Source: Paenibacillus endophyticus (GTDB lineage: Bacteria > Bacillota > Bacilli > Paenibacillales > Paenibacillaceae). Taken from it: a stretch of DNA of 64,000 bases. Position 1 is the stretch's first letter, and every line of letters begins with the position of its first letter. Positions 34,149 through 42,643 of this stretch are shown here, piece after piece. The notes beneath the pieces were generated by a model. That model made no database searches, was not told the origin of the DNA, and saw only the letters and a program-made list of their open reading frames with translations. The stretch covers positions 62,001 to 126,000 of the forward strand of contig NZ_JACHXW010000020.1 of assembly GCF_014192395.1 (NCBI RefSeq). Reading direction: 5' to 3'. A program made the position numbers and the translations under genes.

Positions 34149-34580
34149 TTAATGTGATTCTTGCTGCTGCTCGATGCCCTTGCGCAAAGCGTTCCACGCG
34201 AGTGTCGCGCATTTGATCCGTGCAGGAAATTTGTTTACACCCGAAAGTGCATCCAGCTCCTCATATTCATCAAATTCAACCGGTTCGCCTTTCATTAAAG
34301 CTGAGAACTTCTCAGCCATTTCAAGCGCCTCGTCGAATGTCTTTCCTTTAACCGCTTCTGTCATCATGGAAGCAGAGCTCATGCTGATCGAACAGCCTTC
34401 ACCGCTGAATTTTGCGTTCGTCACTTTGCCTTCAACGACCTGAAGCTGAAGCGAAATCCGATCGCCGCAGGTAGGGTTATTCAGGTTTATCGTAACGGAT
34501 TCTTCATCCAGCGTTCCACGGTTACGGGGATTCTTGTAATGATCCATTATAACTCTACGATATAAATCATCCAATTGCAT
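34149..34580 (-). CDS. sufU: Sulfur-transfer/Fe-S assembly protein SufU
   Basis: 143 residues. Zinc/sulfur-transfer ligands appear in NPTCGDRI, GEGCSISMSSASMM and RIKCATLAW; the insertion between Cys 2 and 3 is typical for SufU rather than IscU. It accepts sulfur from SufS. ATG 34580 has AAAGGAG about 10 bases upstream and overlaps the end of sufS by 14 bases. Confidence 0.95.
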   Translation of the reverse strand: MQLDDLYRRVIMDHYKNPRNRGTLDEESVTINLNNPTCGDRISLQLQVVEGKVTNAKFSGEGCSISMSSASMMTEAVKGKTFDEALEMAEKFSALMKGEPVEFDEYEELDALSGVNKFPARIKCATLAWNALRKGIEQQQESH

Positions 34581-35793
34581 GACCGAAGAACTCCTTTGTT
34601 TGTAGTAAGGCATCGGCTAAGCGGTCAATTTCATCTTCTGTATTATATAAATAAAAGCTTGCTCTAGCCGTAGCCGATACGTTCAGCCATCTCATGAGCG
34701 GCTGGCAGCAATGATGCCCCGCGCGAATCGCAATTCCTTTGGAGTCAAGCACCGTAGCAACGTCATGCGGATGCACATCCTCCAAATTGAAGGTAACGAG
34801 ACCAACACGGTTTTCCTTTGGACCATATAGAGCTACGCCATCGAGTGAAGAAAGCTTTTCGTAGGCGTAAGTAGCCAGACGTCTCTCATGCCGATCGATT
34901 TCTTCAAGTCCGATTTCCTGTAAAAAGTCGATTGCTGCTCCAAGTCCGACAGCACCTGCAATAATCGGCGTGCCGCCTTCGAATCGGTAAGGGATCTCTT
35001 TCCAAGTGGACTCGTATAGATCAACGAAATCAATCATCTCGCCGCCGTATTCGATCGGTTCCATTTTGTTAAGCAGCGCCTTCTTGCCATATAATGCGCC
35101 GATGCCCGTAGGACCACACATTTTATGACCGGAAAAAGCATAGAAATCCACGTCCAAATCTTGGAGATCGATTTTCATATGCGGCGTGCTTTGTGCTCCG
35201 TCAACGACCATGATCGCGCCGTTGCGGTGTGCAATCTGTGTTATTTCCTTGATAGGATTAATCAACCCGAGTACGTTGGAAACGTACGTAACCGACACTA
35301 CTTTCGTCTGCGGCGTGATCGTTTTCTCGATATCCTCCAAAGAGAGGGTGCCGTCAGGCTGCATCGGAATATATTTCAAGGTTGCTCCAGTCGCCTTCGC
35401 AGCTTGCTGCCAAGGGATAAGGTTGCTGTGATGCTCCATCTGCGTGATAACAATTTCATCGCCTTCGCCGCACATGGCGCGGGCATAGCTGGAAGCGACC
35501 AAATTCAGGGCTGTCGTTGTCCCCCGCGTAAAAATGATTTGCTCTGGCGCTCCTGCGTTTAGAAACTTAGCGACCTTCTCGCGCGCTCCCTCATAGGCAT
35601 CAGTCGCCCTGGAACCAAGCGTATGCACACCGCGATGAACGTTCGCGTTATCCAGCTCATAGTACCGATTAACCGCATCAATGACGGAGCGCGGCTTCTG
35701 TGAAGATGCCGCGCTGTCCAGATAAACGAGCGGATGCCCGTTTATTTCTTGATGCAATATCGGGAATTGCTCCCGAATCGCATTTATATTCAT
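34567..35793 (-). CDS. sufS: Cysteine desulfurase SufS
   Basis: 408 residues, group II class V aminotransferase fold. PLP lysine in SGHKMCGP (about residue 224), His in MEHHSN, and catalytic Cys in RAGHHCCQPLM (about 361). It supplies sulfane sulfur to SufU. It overlaps sufU downstream, and its ATG lies within the last four bases of sufD. Confidence 0.96.
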   Translation of the reverse strand: MNINAIREQFPILHQEINGHPLVYLDSAASSQKPRSVIDAVNRYYELDNANVHRGVHTLGSRATDAYEGAREKVAKFLNAGAPEQIIFTRGTTTALNLVASSYARAMCGEGDEIVITQMEHHSNLIPWQQAAKATGATLKYIPMQPDGTLSLEDIEKTITPQTKVVSVTYVSNVLGLINPIKEITQIAHRNGAIMVVDGAQSTPHMKIDLQDLDVDFYAFSGHKMCGPTGIGALYGKKALLNKMEPIEYGGEMIDFVDLYESTWKEIPYRFEGGTPIIAGAVGLGAAIDFLQEIGLEEIDRHERRLATYAYEKLSSLDGVALYGPKENRVGLVTFNLEDVHPHDVATVLDSKGIAIRAGHHCCQPLMRWLNVSATARASFYLYNTEDEIDRLADALLQTKEFFGHAIG

Positions 35794-37097
35794 CCCTCAA
35801 GCTTCCTTTCGAGCAAACGCTGAAGTTGACCGCGAACCGCCTCGACTGGAATTTCCGATACGACCGGTGCCAAAAAGCCGTAAATAATTAAACGTTCAGC
35901 GTCTTGCTTAGATATACCGCGCGACATCAGGTAGTAGACCTGCTCGGGGTTAACTTGCCCTACGCTTGCTGCATGTCCTGCAGTAACGTCATCTTCATCT
36001 ATAAGCAAAATCGGGTTGGCGTCGCCGCGCGCTTTAGGGCTCAGCATGAGTACCTTCTCCGTCTGAACACCGTTCGCTTTCGTCGCGCCCTTCTCGATCT
36101 TTGTAATACCGTTAATGATCGCCGAAGCGGAATCTTTCATAACTGCGCGAGTAACCATGTTGCTGTCTGAGCTCTTGCCGAAGTGAACGGCTTGTGTCGT
36201 CAAGCTGTTTTGCTGCGCGTTCTTGCCAACGCTAATTACTTTTGCATCGGAAGTTGAACCGGTTCCCTTTAGGATGGATTTGGTGTCGGACAACGTGTTG
36301 CCGTCATTCAAATCACCGATAATCCATTCCATTTGTCCATCATTCTCAATAACGGAGCGTCTAATCGACATATCCACACCGGTCTCGCCCATATGATGGA
36401 TCGAGCTGAAACGAACATGAGCGCCAGGCTTCACGAACACTTCAACGATGGATGGATGTACGAATGGAGCGCTGCCAGCGCCTGGCTCAGATACAACGCA
36501 GTCTACGTAAGTAACCCGGCTGTTGCTGTCTGCAACGATTAGAATATGCGGCGCGAACGTCGCCTCTGCAGAATCGTTGTAGAAAATCGCCTGCAATGGA
36601 AGCTCAACCTCTACGTTTTTAGGAACATAAACGAATACGCCGCCATTCCACAATGCTGCATGTAGAGCAGTCAGCTTATCTTCATTCTTCGCTACCGCTT
36701 GGAACAAATATTTCTGAACGAGCTCGCCATGCTCCTTGCATGCCGTTTCCAAATCCGTGAAAATAATGCCTTTGCTGGCATATTCGCTTGAAAATTCTTT
36801 CCAGACGATGCCGGAATTGCGTTGAACAAGCAAGTTTTCAGTGCCTTCTGTAATCAATTCACGAACGACCTCAGGAAGCTCGCTTGTAGCGCTAACCGCT
36901 GTCGGCTGCTCGTAGCTGCCTACTGCCGTCAAATTCCAACGTTCAATCCTAACCTTCTCCGGCTTGGGCCAGCCTAATGTTGCGGCAAGCTCAGCCGATT
37001 CTCCGCGCAGCTCGACAAGCCAGTTCGGCTCGCCTTTGCTGCGTGCCAGTGCTTCAGCAGCTTGGCGGGTTGTCGGAGTAGTTAATTGTGTACTCAT
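35790..37097 (-). CDS. sufD: Fe-S cluster assembly protein SufD
   Basis: 435 residues, SufB/SufD beta-helix core: LTALHAALWNGGVFVYVPKNVEVELPLQAIF, then TAGHAASVGQVNPEQVYYLMSRGISKQDAERLIIYGFL. GGAGG precedes the ATG. It partners SufB and SufC in the scaffold. It lies 21 bases downstream of sufC on the minus strand. Confidence 0.96.
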   Translation of the reverse strand: MSTQLTTPTTRQAAEALARSKGEPNWLVELRGESAELAATLGWPKPEKVRIERWNLTAVGSYEQPTAVSATSELPEVVRELITEGTENLLVQRNSGIVWKEFSSEYASKGIIFTDLETACKEHGELVQKYLFQAVAKNEDKLTALHAALWNGGVFVYVPKNVEVELPLQAIFYNDSAEATFAPHILIVADSNSRVTYVDCVVSEPGAGSAPFVHPSIVEVFVKPGAHVRFSSIHHMGETGVDMSIRRSVIENDGQMEWIIGDLNDGNTLSDTKSILKGTGSTSDAKVISVGKNAQQNSLTTQAVHFGKSSDSNMVTRAVMKDSASAIINGITKIEKGATKANGVQTEKVLMLSPKARGDANPILLIDEDDVTAGHAASVGQVNPEQVYYLMSRGISKQDAERLIIYGFLAPVVSEIPVEAVRGQLQRLLERKLEG

Positions 37098-37118
37098 CCG
37101 TTATGCCTCCTTCTCCGC

Positions 37119-37898
37119 TTAAGCCTGGCCGACCGTTTCGTCTACGATGCCAAGTTCTTCTTTAACCCAATCATAACCTTCGTTTTCCAAACGCTCTGCA
37201 AGCTCAGGACCGCCTGATTTAACGATGCGGCCTTGCATCATCACGTGCACGTAATCAGGAGTAATATAGTTAAGCAGACGCTGATAGTGAGTAATAATCA
37301 AGAAACCGCGATCTTCCGAGCGCATAGCGTTAACGCCTTGCGATACAATACGAAGCGCATCGATATCAAGACCGGAGTCGATCTCATCAAGCACGACGAT
37401 TTTAGGATCAAGCAGCATCATTTGCAGAATTTCATTCCGTTTTTTCTCGCCGCCGGAGAAGCCTTCATTCAGGTAACGGTGAGCGAACTCAGGGTTCATC
37501 TCAAGCTCCTTCATCTTGCCTTCCATTTTGCGGATAAACTTAATAAGTGAAATTTCATTGCCTTCTCCAAGTCGTGCGTTCAATGCACTGCGCAGGAAGT
37601 CGGAATTCGTTACGCCTGGAATTTCACTTGGGTATTGCATGGCGAGGAACAAGCCAGCAAGCGCACGCTCGTCAACGCCCATTTCTAGAATGTCTTCACC
37701 ATCAAGAACTGCCGTGCCTTCCGTTACTTCATATTTAGGATGCCCCATCAAAGCGGATGCCAGCGTGGATTTACCGGTACCGTTAGGGCCCATGATCGCG
37801 TGAATTTCTCCACCTTTAATTTCAAGGTTGATTCCTTTTAAAATCTCTTTTCCGTCGATAGCCGCTTTCAGGCCCTCGATGACAAAATGCGTTGCCAT
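37119..37898 (-). CDS. sufC: Fe-S cluster assembly ATPase SufC
   Basis: 259 residues, ABC ATPase. Walker A GPNGTGKST, signature FSGGEKKRNE, Walker B KIVVLDEIDSGLD and the H-loop ITHY are all present. I chose the ATG at 37898 (MATHFVIEGL), with GGAGGG 12 bases upstream; the frame is open 15 codons further. First gene of sufCDSUB. Confidence 0.97.
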   Translation of the reverse strand: MATHFVIEGLKAAIDGKEILKGINLEIKGGEIHAIMGPNGTGKSTLASALMGHPKYEVTEGTAVLDGEDILEMGVDERALAGLFLAMQYPSEIPGVTNSDFLRSALNARLGEGNEISLIKFIRKMEGKMKELEMNPEFAHRYLNEGFSGGEKKRNEILQMMLLDPKIVVLDEIDSGLDIDALRIVSQGVNAMRSEDRGFLIITHYQRLLNYITPDYVHVMMQGRIVKSGGPELAERLENEGYDWVKEELGIVDETVGQA

Positions 37899-37963
37899 AA
37901 TATGCTGATCCCTCCAAGGTTGGTTTAATTCGCTCAGACACATCTATAAAGAATAGACTTTCT

Positions 37964-37992
37964 ATTATAGAGTGATTCTCAATGATTCTCAA
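37964..37992 (-). promoter_or_regulatory. Sigma-A promoter of the suf operon
   Basis: TTGAGA (37992-37987), a 17-bp spacer and a perfect TATAAT (37969-37964) on the minus strand, 66 bases before sufC. Confidence 0.82.
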
Positions 37993-38000
37993 TAATCATT
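37974..38000 (-). promoter_or_regulatory. Palindromic operator candidate overlapping the suf -35
   Basis: A perfect inverted repeat AATGATT-N6-AATCATT (37981-38000) covers the -35. TTGAGAATCA is also directly repeated at 10-base spacing. The motif has Fur-family character (TGA-AT-rich arms), but the spacing departs from the classical 7-1-7 box. Iron- or cluster-dependent repression of suf is inferred. Confidence 0.5.
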
Positions 38001-38181
38001 TTAATATAGTTTTTGTTATAAATCAATGCGAGATGTCCTTCAGTGGCTGATTATGTCTATTTATATCACCGAAAATTCAATGAAATCCCGCACTTCAACA
38101 GGTTAAACGGGGCAGAAAAAATATATGTTCCCCGTCTGCAATTCTCAATTAGAATTGCACGCCTCCTACCATGCCCATGCC

Positions 38182-38766
38182 TTATGAGCCCAGTGCCTGT
38201 TTTACCTTGTCCACTTCAGCCTGAAACCTTTCATCATTTAGTACGGGAATGTGCGCCTGCTGTTTTATTTCCTCTTCCAGTCTTACCCAAGATTTGCATC
38301 CATTATAAGCAGGAAGGTTAGCTATTTCAGCCGGGTTCTCCAAACGGTATACGCGAAGGACGAGTACGTGCAGCGGCTTTGTTTTTTTCCAGCGCAGCCG
38401 TTCCTCGGCAAATTCGTCTGTCCATATATGTAGATTTCGCAAACGGTCCAGCGTCTGCTGATCGGTTACCTCGATATCCATCACGACGGAAGCATATGCA
38501 TCAAGCTGTACGGTCTCCCTGTCCAGTGACCAGCCTTTCAGCGTTTCATCCAGCTCGCTTTTATAAGCCTCTTTGAGCAGATGCTTTTTCTGGTGCTCGT
38601 ATGCGGGCATTAAATAGAAGTTCGGGCTCAAAAGCTGAAAATCACGCGTCTCCTCAACAATTCCGCCTTTGCGCATGACGATGATCTGCGTCCCTTCAAC
38701 GAGCGCTTTTACACTGACCGCCCATTCCTTTAAAGCGATGTTTTGAAGCTCATTTGGCATCTCCAT
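38182..38766 (-). CDS. DUF1802 family protein
   Basis: 194 residues. The opening ALKEWAVSVKALVEGTQIIVMRKGGI and the YEHQKKHLLKEAY segment match the DUF1802 pattern. Function of the family is unknown; no membrane segment or signal. The ATG at 38766 has GGGGG 7 bases upstream; upstream ORF residues are probably not translated. It is transcribed away from mtnK. Confidence 0.8.
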   Translation of the reverse strand: MEMPNELQNIALKEWAVSVKALVEGTQIIVMRKGGIVEETRDFQLLSPNFYLMPAYEHQKKHLLKEAYKSELDETLKGWSLDRETVQLDAYASVVMDIEVTDQQTLDRLRNLHIWTDEFAEERLRWKKTKPLHVLVLRVYRLENPAEIANLPAYNGCKSWVRLEEEIKQQAHIPVLNDERFQAEVDKVKQALGS

Positions 38767-38909
38767 TGTGCATCCCCCGCCTATCTGTCTATAATTGAAC
38801 ATATTATATCAAACGAAACTATTCCAAGGCGAAAAAATTTACATTATACTATGTTGAGATGAATACTGGGCATTGCTGCCCAACAACTATAACTCGGAGG
38901 TGGACAGCC

Positions 38910-40121
38910 ATGTCTGCATATCATCCATTAACGGAACAAGAAGCAATCGAAATAGCATCAACCCTCGACGGATTCTTCCCGAGCGGAGCAAATCTATCCA
39001 GCCGCGAAATCGGCGACGGAAATTTAAATCTCGTTTTTCACATAACAGACTCTGTCAGCGGCAAGAGCCTAATTATGAAACAAGCGCTGCCTTATGCTAA
39101 AGTAGTAGGCGAGTCTTGGCCGCTTACGCTGGATCGCGCACGCATTGAGAGCGAGAAGCTTTTATTAGAAGGAGAGCTTGCACCCGGCCTCGTACCAGTC
39201 GTCTATAAGTATGATCCAGAGCTTTATTTGACCATTATGGAGGATCTTAGCGATCATGTTATTATGCGTCAAGGTTTAATCGGAGGTACGCGCTATCCAA
39301 AATTCGCGGATGACATCTCAACCTTTATTGCCCGCACTTTATTTTTCACATCCGATTTAGGCATGAATCAGCAGGAGAAGAAGCTGCAGGTAAAAGCGTT
39401 TATTAATCCGGAACTTTGTAAAATAACTGAAGACCTGATTTTTGATGATCCGTACACGGATTCTCCAAATAACAGCTTCGACCCTGCCATTCGCGATGCT
39501 GCCGAAGCTCTGTGGCAGAATGAGCAGCTCCATCTTGAAGTTGCGATTCTTCGCGATAAATTTCTAACAAACGCGCAAGCGCTGCTTCACGGAGATTTGC
39601 ACACCGGCAGCGTATTCGTTACGCCTGAATCCACCAAGGTTATCGACCCGGAATTCGCGTACTACGGTCCAATTGGTTTCGATATTGGCGCAGTAATCGC
39701 GAATTTGCTTCTTAACTTTGCAGGCCAAGAGCATTGGATTACTGATGCAGGCCAACGTGCAGATTTCCGTCAATACTTAACAGATACGGTACGAGATGTG
39801 TGGAATCTGTTTGACCGTAAATTCCGCGCATTGTGGCAGGAACAAGGGCTGGACAGATTGGCTTCTTCTACCCCTGCTTTCAAAGATTATTACATGCAGC
39901 GATTGCTGCAAGATACGATCGGCTTTGCCGGATGCAAAATCGTACGTAGGATTGTCGGGCTATCGCATGTCGTAGACATCGACCGCATTCCTGATTCGGC
40001 TGCCAAGGAGAAGGCCCAGCGCCTGGCGCTTGCAATCGGAACGTCGCTTATCCTGAGCAACCGTAAAGCGCAATCCATAGAGGAAGTTATCGATATCGCA
40101 TTATCGCAGGCAAATAACTGA
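38910..40121 (+). CDS. mtnK: 5-Methylthioribose kinase
   Basis: 403 residues. Kinase features: IGDGNLNLVFHI near the N-terminus, LLHGDLHTGSVFV as the catalytic loop and VIDPEFAYYGPIGFDIGAVIANLL as the metal-binding segment. It phosphorylates methylthioribose in the methionine salvage pathway. GGAGGTG precedes the ATG by about 9 bases. It is followed by mtnA after 24 bases. I saw no S-box riboswitch upstream, only a short TGGGCA/TGCCCA hairpin at 38869-38884. Confidence 0.95.
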   Translation: MSAYHPLTEQEAIEIASTLDGFFPSGANLSSREIGDGNLNLVFHITDSVSGKSLIMKQALPYAKVVGESWPLTLDRARIESEKLLLEGELAPGLVPVVYKYDPELYLTIMEDLSDHVIMRQGLIGGTRYPKFADDISTFIARTLFFTSDLGMNQQEKKLQVKAFINPELCKITEDLIFDDPYTDSPNNSFDPAIRDAAEALWQNEQLHLEVAILRDKFLTNAQALLHGDLHTGSVFVTPESTKVIDPEFAYYGPIGFDIGAVIANLLLNFAGQEHWITDAGQRADFRQYLTDTVRDVWNLFDRKFRALWQEQGLDRLASSTPAFKDYYMQRLLQDTIGFAGCKIVRRIVGLSHVVDIDRIPDSAAKEKAQRLALAIGTSLILSNRKAQSIEEVIDIALSQANN

Positions 40122-40145
40122 AATAGACGGAGAGGATTTGACATC

Positions 40146-41201
40146 ATGACTACAAACTATGCTGGTTTGCAATCTGTGATTTGGAGAGAAGACAGACTTG
40201 ATTTGCTGGATCAACGGCTTTTGCCTGAGGAAATTGTATATTTGCCATTGTTGACAGCAGAGGATGTATGGGAGGCGATTCGCCATCTTAAAGTGCGCGG
40301 AGCCCCTGCAATCGGCATTTCGGCTGCCTATGGCGTCGTGCTCGGCAGTCGCAATGAGCAGTCATTGGACACATGGCTGGCAGAAGCAATCAAGCAAGCT
40401 GAATATTTGGCAACGTCAAGACCGACCGCAGTTAACTTGTTTTGGGCGCTTGACCGCATGAAGGCTGCCGCTGCTGACTTTGCAGCAAATGGCCTCTCAC
40501 TCGAAGAAAGCAAAGCCGCTTTGTTATCCGAAGCCTTTGCGATCCAAAGTGAGGATGAGGAAACGAACAGAATGATTGGCGAGCATGCGTTGTCTTTGTT
40601 CAAAGATGACATGGGCGTGCTTACGCATTGCAATGCCGGAGGCTTGGCAACAGCCAAATACGGCACTGCGCTTGCACCGTTCTACTTAGCGCTGGAACGA
40701 GGCATTACCTTGCGTGTATTTGCCGACGAAACCCGTCCAGTTCTACAAGGGGCAAGGTTGACAGCCTTTGAATTGCAGCAGGCAGGCGTAGATGTCACGC
40801 TCATTTGCGATAACATGGCAGGCATGATTATGGCCAAAGGCTGGGTTGATGCGGTTATCGTAGGAACGGACCGCGTTGCAGCAAACGGTGACGTCGCTAA
40901 CAAAATTGGAACATATAGCGTTGCTGTGCTAGCTAAGGCGCATGGCATCCCATTCTATGTTGCTAGTCCGCTGTCAACCATTGATCTGAACACGCCGACC
41001 GGCTCGGAAATTCCGATTGAAGAACGCAGCGCAGAGGAGATTACGGAAGGCTTTGGCAAGCGTACCGCGCCGCAGGGTATTAAAGTATATAATCCAGCAT
41101 TCGATGTTACGCCTAATGAATATGTAACTGCAATCATTACGGAGAAAGGCATCGTTGAAGCACCATACGATGTCAACCTGCGCAAACTATTCGAATCTTA
41201 A
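40146..41201 (+). CDS. mtnA: Methylthioribose-1-phosphate isomerase
   Basis: 351 residues. Family blocks: VRGAPAIGISAAYG, THCNAGGLAT (catalytic Cys), ADETRPVLQGARLTAFEL and VGTDRVAANGDVANKIGTY (catalytic Asp). It converts the MtnK product to methylthioribulose-1-phosphate. GGAGAGG lies about 10 bases upstream. Confidence 0.96.
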   Translation: MTTNYAGLQSVIWREDRLDLLDQRLLPEEIVYLPLLTAEDVWEAIRHLKVRGAPAIGISAAYGVVLGSRNEQSLDTWLAEAIKQAEYLATSRPTAVNLFWALDRMKAAAADFAANGLSLEESKAALLSEAFAIQSEDEETNRMIGEHALSLFKDDMGVLTHCNAGGLATAKYGTALAPFYLALERGITLRVFADETRPVLQGARLTAFELQQAGVDVTLICDNMAGMIMAKGWVDAVIVGTDRVAANGDVANKIGTYSVAVLAKAHGIPFYVASPLSTIDLNTPTGSEIPIEERSAEEITEGFGKRTAPQGIKVYNPAFDVTPNEYVTAIITEKGIVEAPYDVNLRKLFES

Positions 41202-41218
41202 ATCAGCGCCTATAAAGT

Positions 41219-41274
41219 GAGCCCTAATCCCTTCGATAAGCATTATTCATTCCGAAGGATTAGGGCTCTTAACT
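41219..41274 (+). terminator. Terminator between mtnA and the YunC-like gene
   Basis: GAGCCCTAATCC-C-TTCG pairs with CGAA-GGATTAGGGCTC around a loop of about 17 bases. T-runs on either side are short (CTTAAC, CACTTTA), so termination may be bidirectional but weak. Confidence 0.65.
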
Positions 41275-41279
41275 GTCGA

Positions 41280-41585
41280 TTACAGCATTAACTGAAGTGC
41301 CTCGTAGCCTTTCATGCCTGCTATAATACCGATTGATTCTGCCGTAGTTGTAACGGACTCCAACGGGGCAGCCAATAGCTCTTCAAGCGTTCGCACGCCA
41401 ACAGCACGCCCGGCCAATATTTCCCGGTCCTTGAGACGCTCATTAAGCAGCGATACGTCCAGTGCGCCGCACATAATATACCCTTTGTCCGTCATAATGG
41501 CGAGCAGCGTTGTTTTGGGCAGCTTCACTTCAACACCAAGAACGGTTTCTCCATTCTCAAGTGTGAAAGGAACCATCCGCATCAT
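41280..41585 (-). CDS. yunC: YunC family protein (DUF1805)
   Basis: 101 residues from ATG 41585, chosen because GGGGGTGG lies 7 bases upstream. KLPKTTLLAIMTDKGYIMCGALDVSLLNERLKDREILAGRAVGVRTLEELL (seen in parts) is the DUF1805 signature with invariant Cys. Function of the family is unknown. Confidence 0.85.
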   Translation of the reverse strand: MMRMVPFTLENGETVLGVEVKLPKTTLLAIMTDKGYIMCGALDVSLLNERLKDREILAGRAVGVRTLEELLAAPLESVTTTAESIGIIAGMKGYEALQLML

Positions 41586-41749
41586 ATAGGATCCACCCCC
41601 TTCATACCGCATAGTTAGAGGCAATGCACTGCAACCTCATTATATGCAAGAAATATTTTGGCAGTGTTGGTTAAATGCACATTAATGGCATTACATGTTT
41701 GTTGTTTTTAGTGGTATATTAGTACTACATCAAACAGTCCGGAGGTTCT

Positions 41750-42292
41750 ATGGAAAAAGAAAGCTCATCCCAACGCCAATCTTCCTTTGTGTTCAACATC
41801 GAGGTGCTTGTAGAAGGGAACAACAACGCAGAGGCTTTAGAACAGCTGCTTCAATCACTCAATCGTTCAGGCTTCATTGATTATCGCATTTTGTCCGGCA
41901 TTCAGCTGGGAGAGCAAATCGATCAAAGGAAAAAGAACGCTAAAGAGGTCCATGACATCCCTGTTCAGCCGAAAACCACTGAAAACGTTATCATTTCTGA
42001 GCAGCAGGTTGCAGCACCCGCCAGCAAAGAAGACAAAAAGCTCGCAAACCAAACAGACAAGTCCAAGACAGAATCGTTAGACGAGTTAAGCTACTTTGAC
42101 AAAATAAAAGCAATTATGAAAAACAACACGTTAATTAGACTGATTGTCAACAAAGGACTTGGCATCAAGTTAAATATTCCTTGCAGAATTATCAATATGG
42201 ATGAATCCGAAAACATCATTACTGTTTATCACGTTGACGAGAAGCAGGTTTATACGTTCCGAATGAATGAAATTGAAGACTTTTTTTATTGA
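41750..42292 (+). CDS. Unknown 180-residue protein with disordered centre
   Basis: N-terminal domain of about 60 residues (FVFNIEVLVEGNNNAEALEQLLQSLNRSGFIDYRI) that looks alpha/beta, a charged Lys/Glu/Ser/Thr linker (about 65-115), and a compact C-terminal domain with IRLIVNKGLGIKLNIPCRIINMDESENIITVYHVDEKQVYTF. GGAGG precedes the ATG by 5 bases. No known family recognised. It is followed by two and a half units of the palindromic repeat element in its 3' region. Confidence 0.72.
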   Translation: MEKESSSQRQSSFVFNIEVLVEGNNNAEALEQLLQSLNRSGFIDYRILSGIQLGEQIDQRKKNAKEVHDIPVQPKTTENVIISEQQVAAPASKEDKKLANQTDKSKTESLDELSYFDKIKAIMKNNTLIRLIVNKGLGIKLNIPCRIINMDESENIITVYHVDEKQVYTFRMNEIEDFFY

Positions 42293-42303
42293 TGAACAAG
42301 CGT

Positions 42304-42545
42304 AAACGGCTGAAGCCCTCCTCTGGCGGTTAAGCTTACGTTTCGCGTAGAAATATAGAGAAAGTTGGCGAAATCATATACTTTCCTATATTTTAAGTAG
42401 AAACGCCTGAGGGCGTCCTTTCCATAGACGCCGTCGTTTCGGCGAAACGTATAGAGAAAGAATGAGCAAACCCAAATACTTTCCTATACGTCAAGAAGAA
42501 ACGGCTTCGCCGTCCACTAGAGGAAGGAAGCCGTTTCTCGTAGAA
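42304..42545 (+). repeat. Palindromic repeat element, 2.5 tandem units (copy B)
   Basis: Alternating hairpins with a period of about 96-99 bases. Type 1 (GAAACG stems): 42304-42344, 42400-42440 and 42499-42537 (AGAAACGGCTTC...GAAGCCGTTTCT). Type 2 (TATAG stems): AAATATAGAGAAAG against CTTTCCTATATTT (42350-42394), then ACGTATAGAGAAAG against CTTTCCTATACGT (42447-42491). The outer base pairs change together between the two type 2 copies. A partial type 2 arm (AGAAATAGAAG) ends the array. Copy A is at 19716-19808. Confidence 0.78.
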
Positions 42546-42595
42546 ATAGAAGAATGCTTTATCGCGTGAAACATATTAACACTTATATTGCGAAA

Positions 42596-42643
42596 AAGAA
42601 GGTGATTCAAGCGATTTAAAGCCGCTTGAAGCACCTTCTTTTT
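42596..42643. terminator. Bidirectional terminator
   Basis: AAGAAGGTG-A-TTCAAGC pairs with GCTTGAA-G-CACCTTCTT, followed by TTTTTTA on the plus strand and TTTTTC on the minus. It serves the plus-strand gene at 41750 and the minus-strand gene ending at 42643. Confidence 0.85.

Noticed and set aside
38820..38909. S-box (SAM) riboswitch expected before mtnK
   Set aside because: Only about 90 bases with one small TGGGCA/TGCCCA hairpin and no S-box core; too short for the aptamer.
42304..42545. Insertion sequence or tandem rho-independent terminators
   Set aside because: No transposase frame, no flanking target duplication seen, and the hairpins lack T-runs; a separate true terminator follows at 42596.
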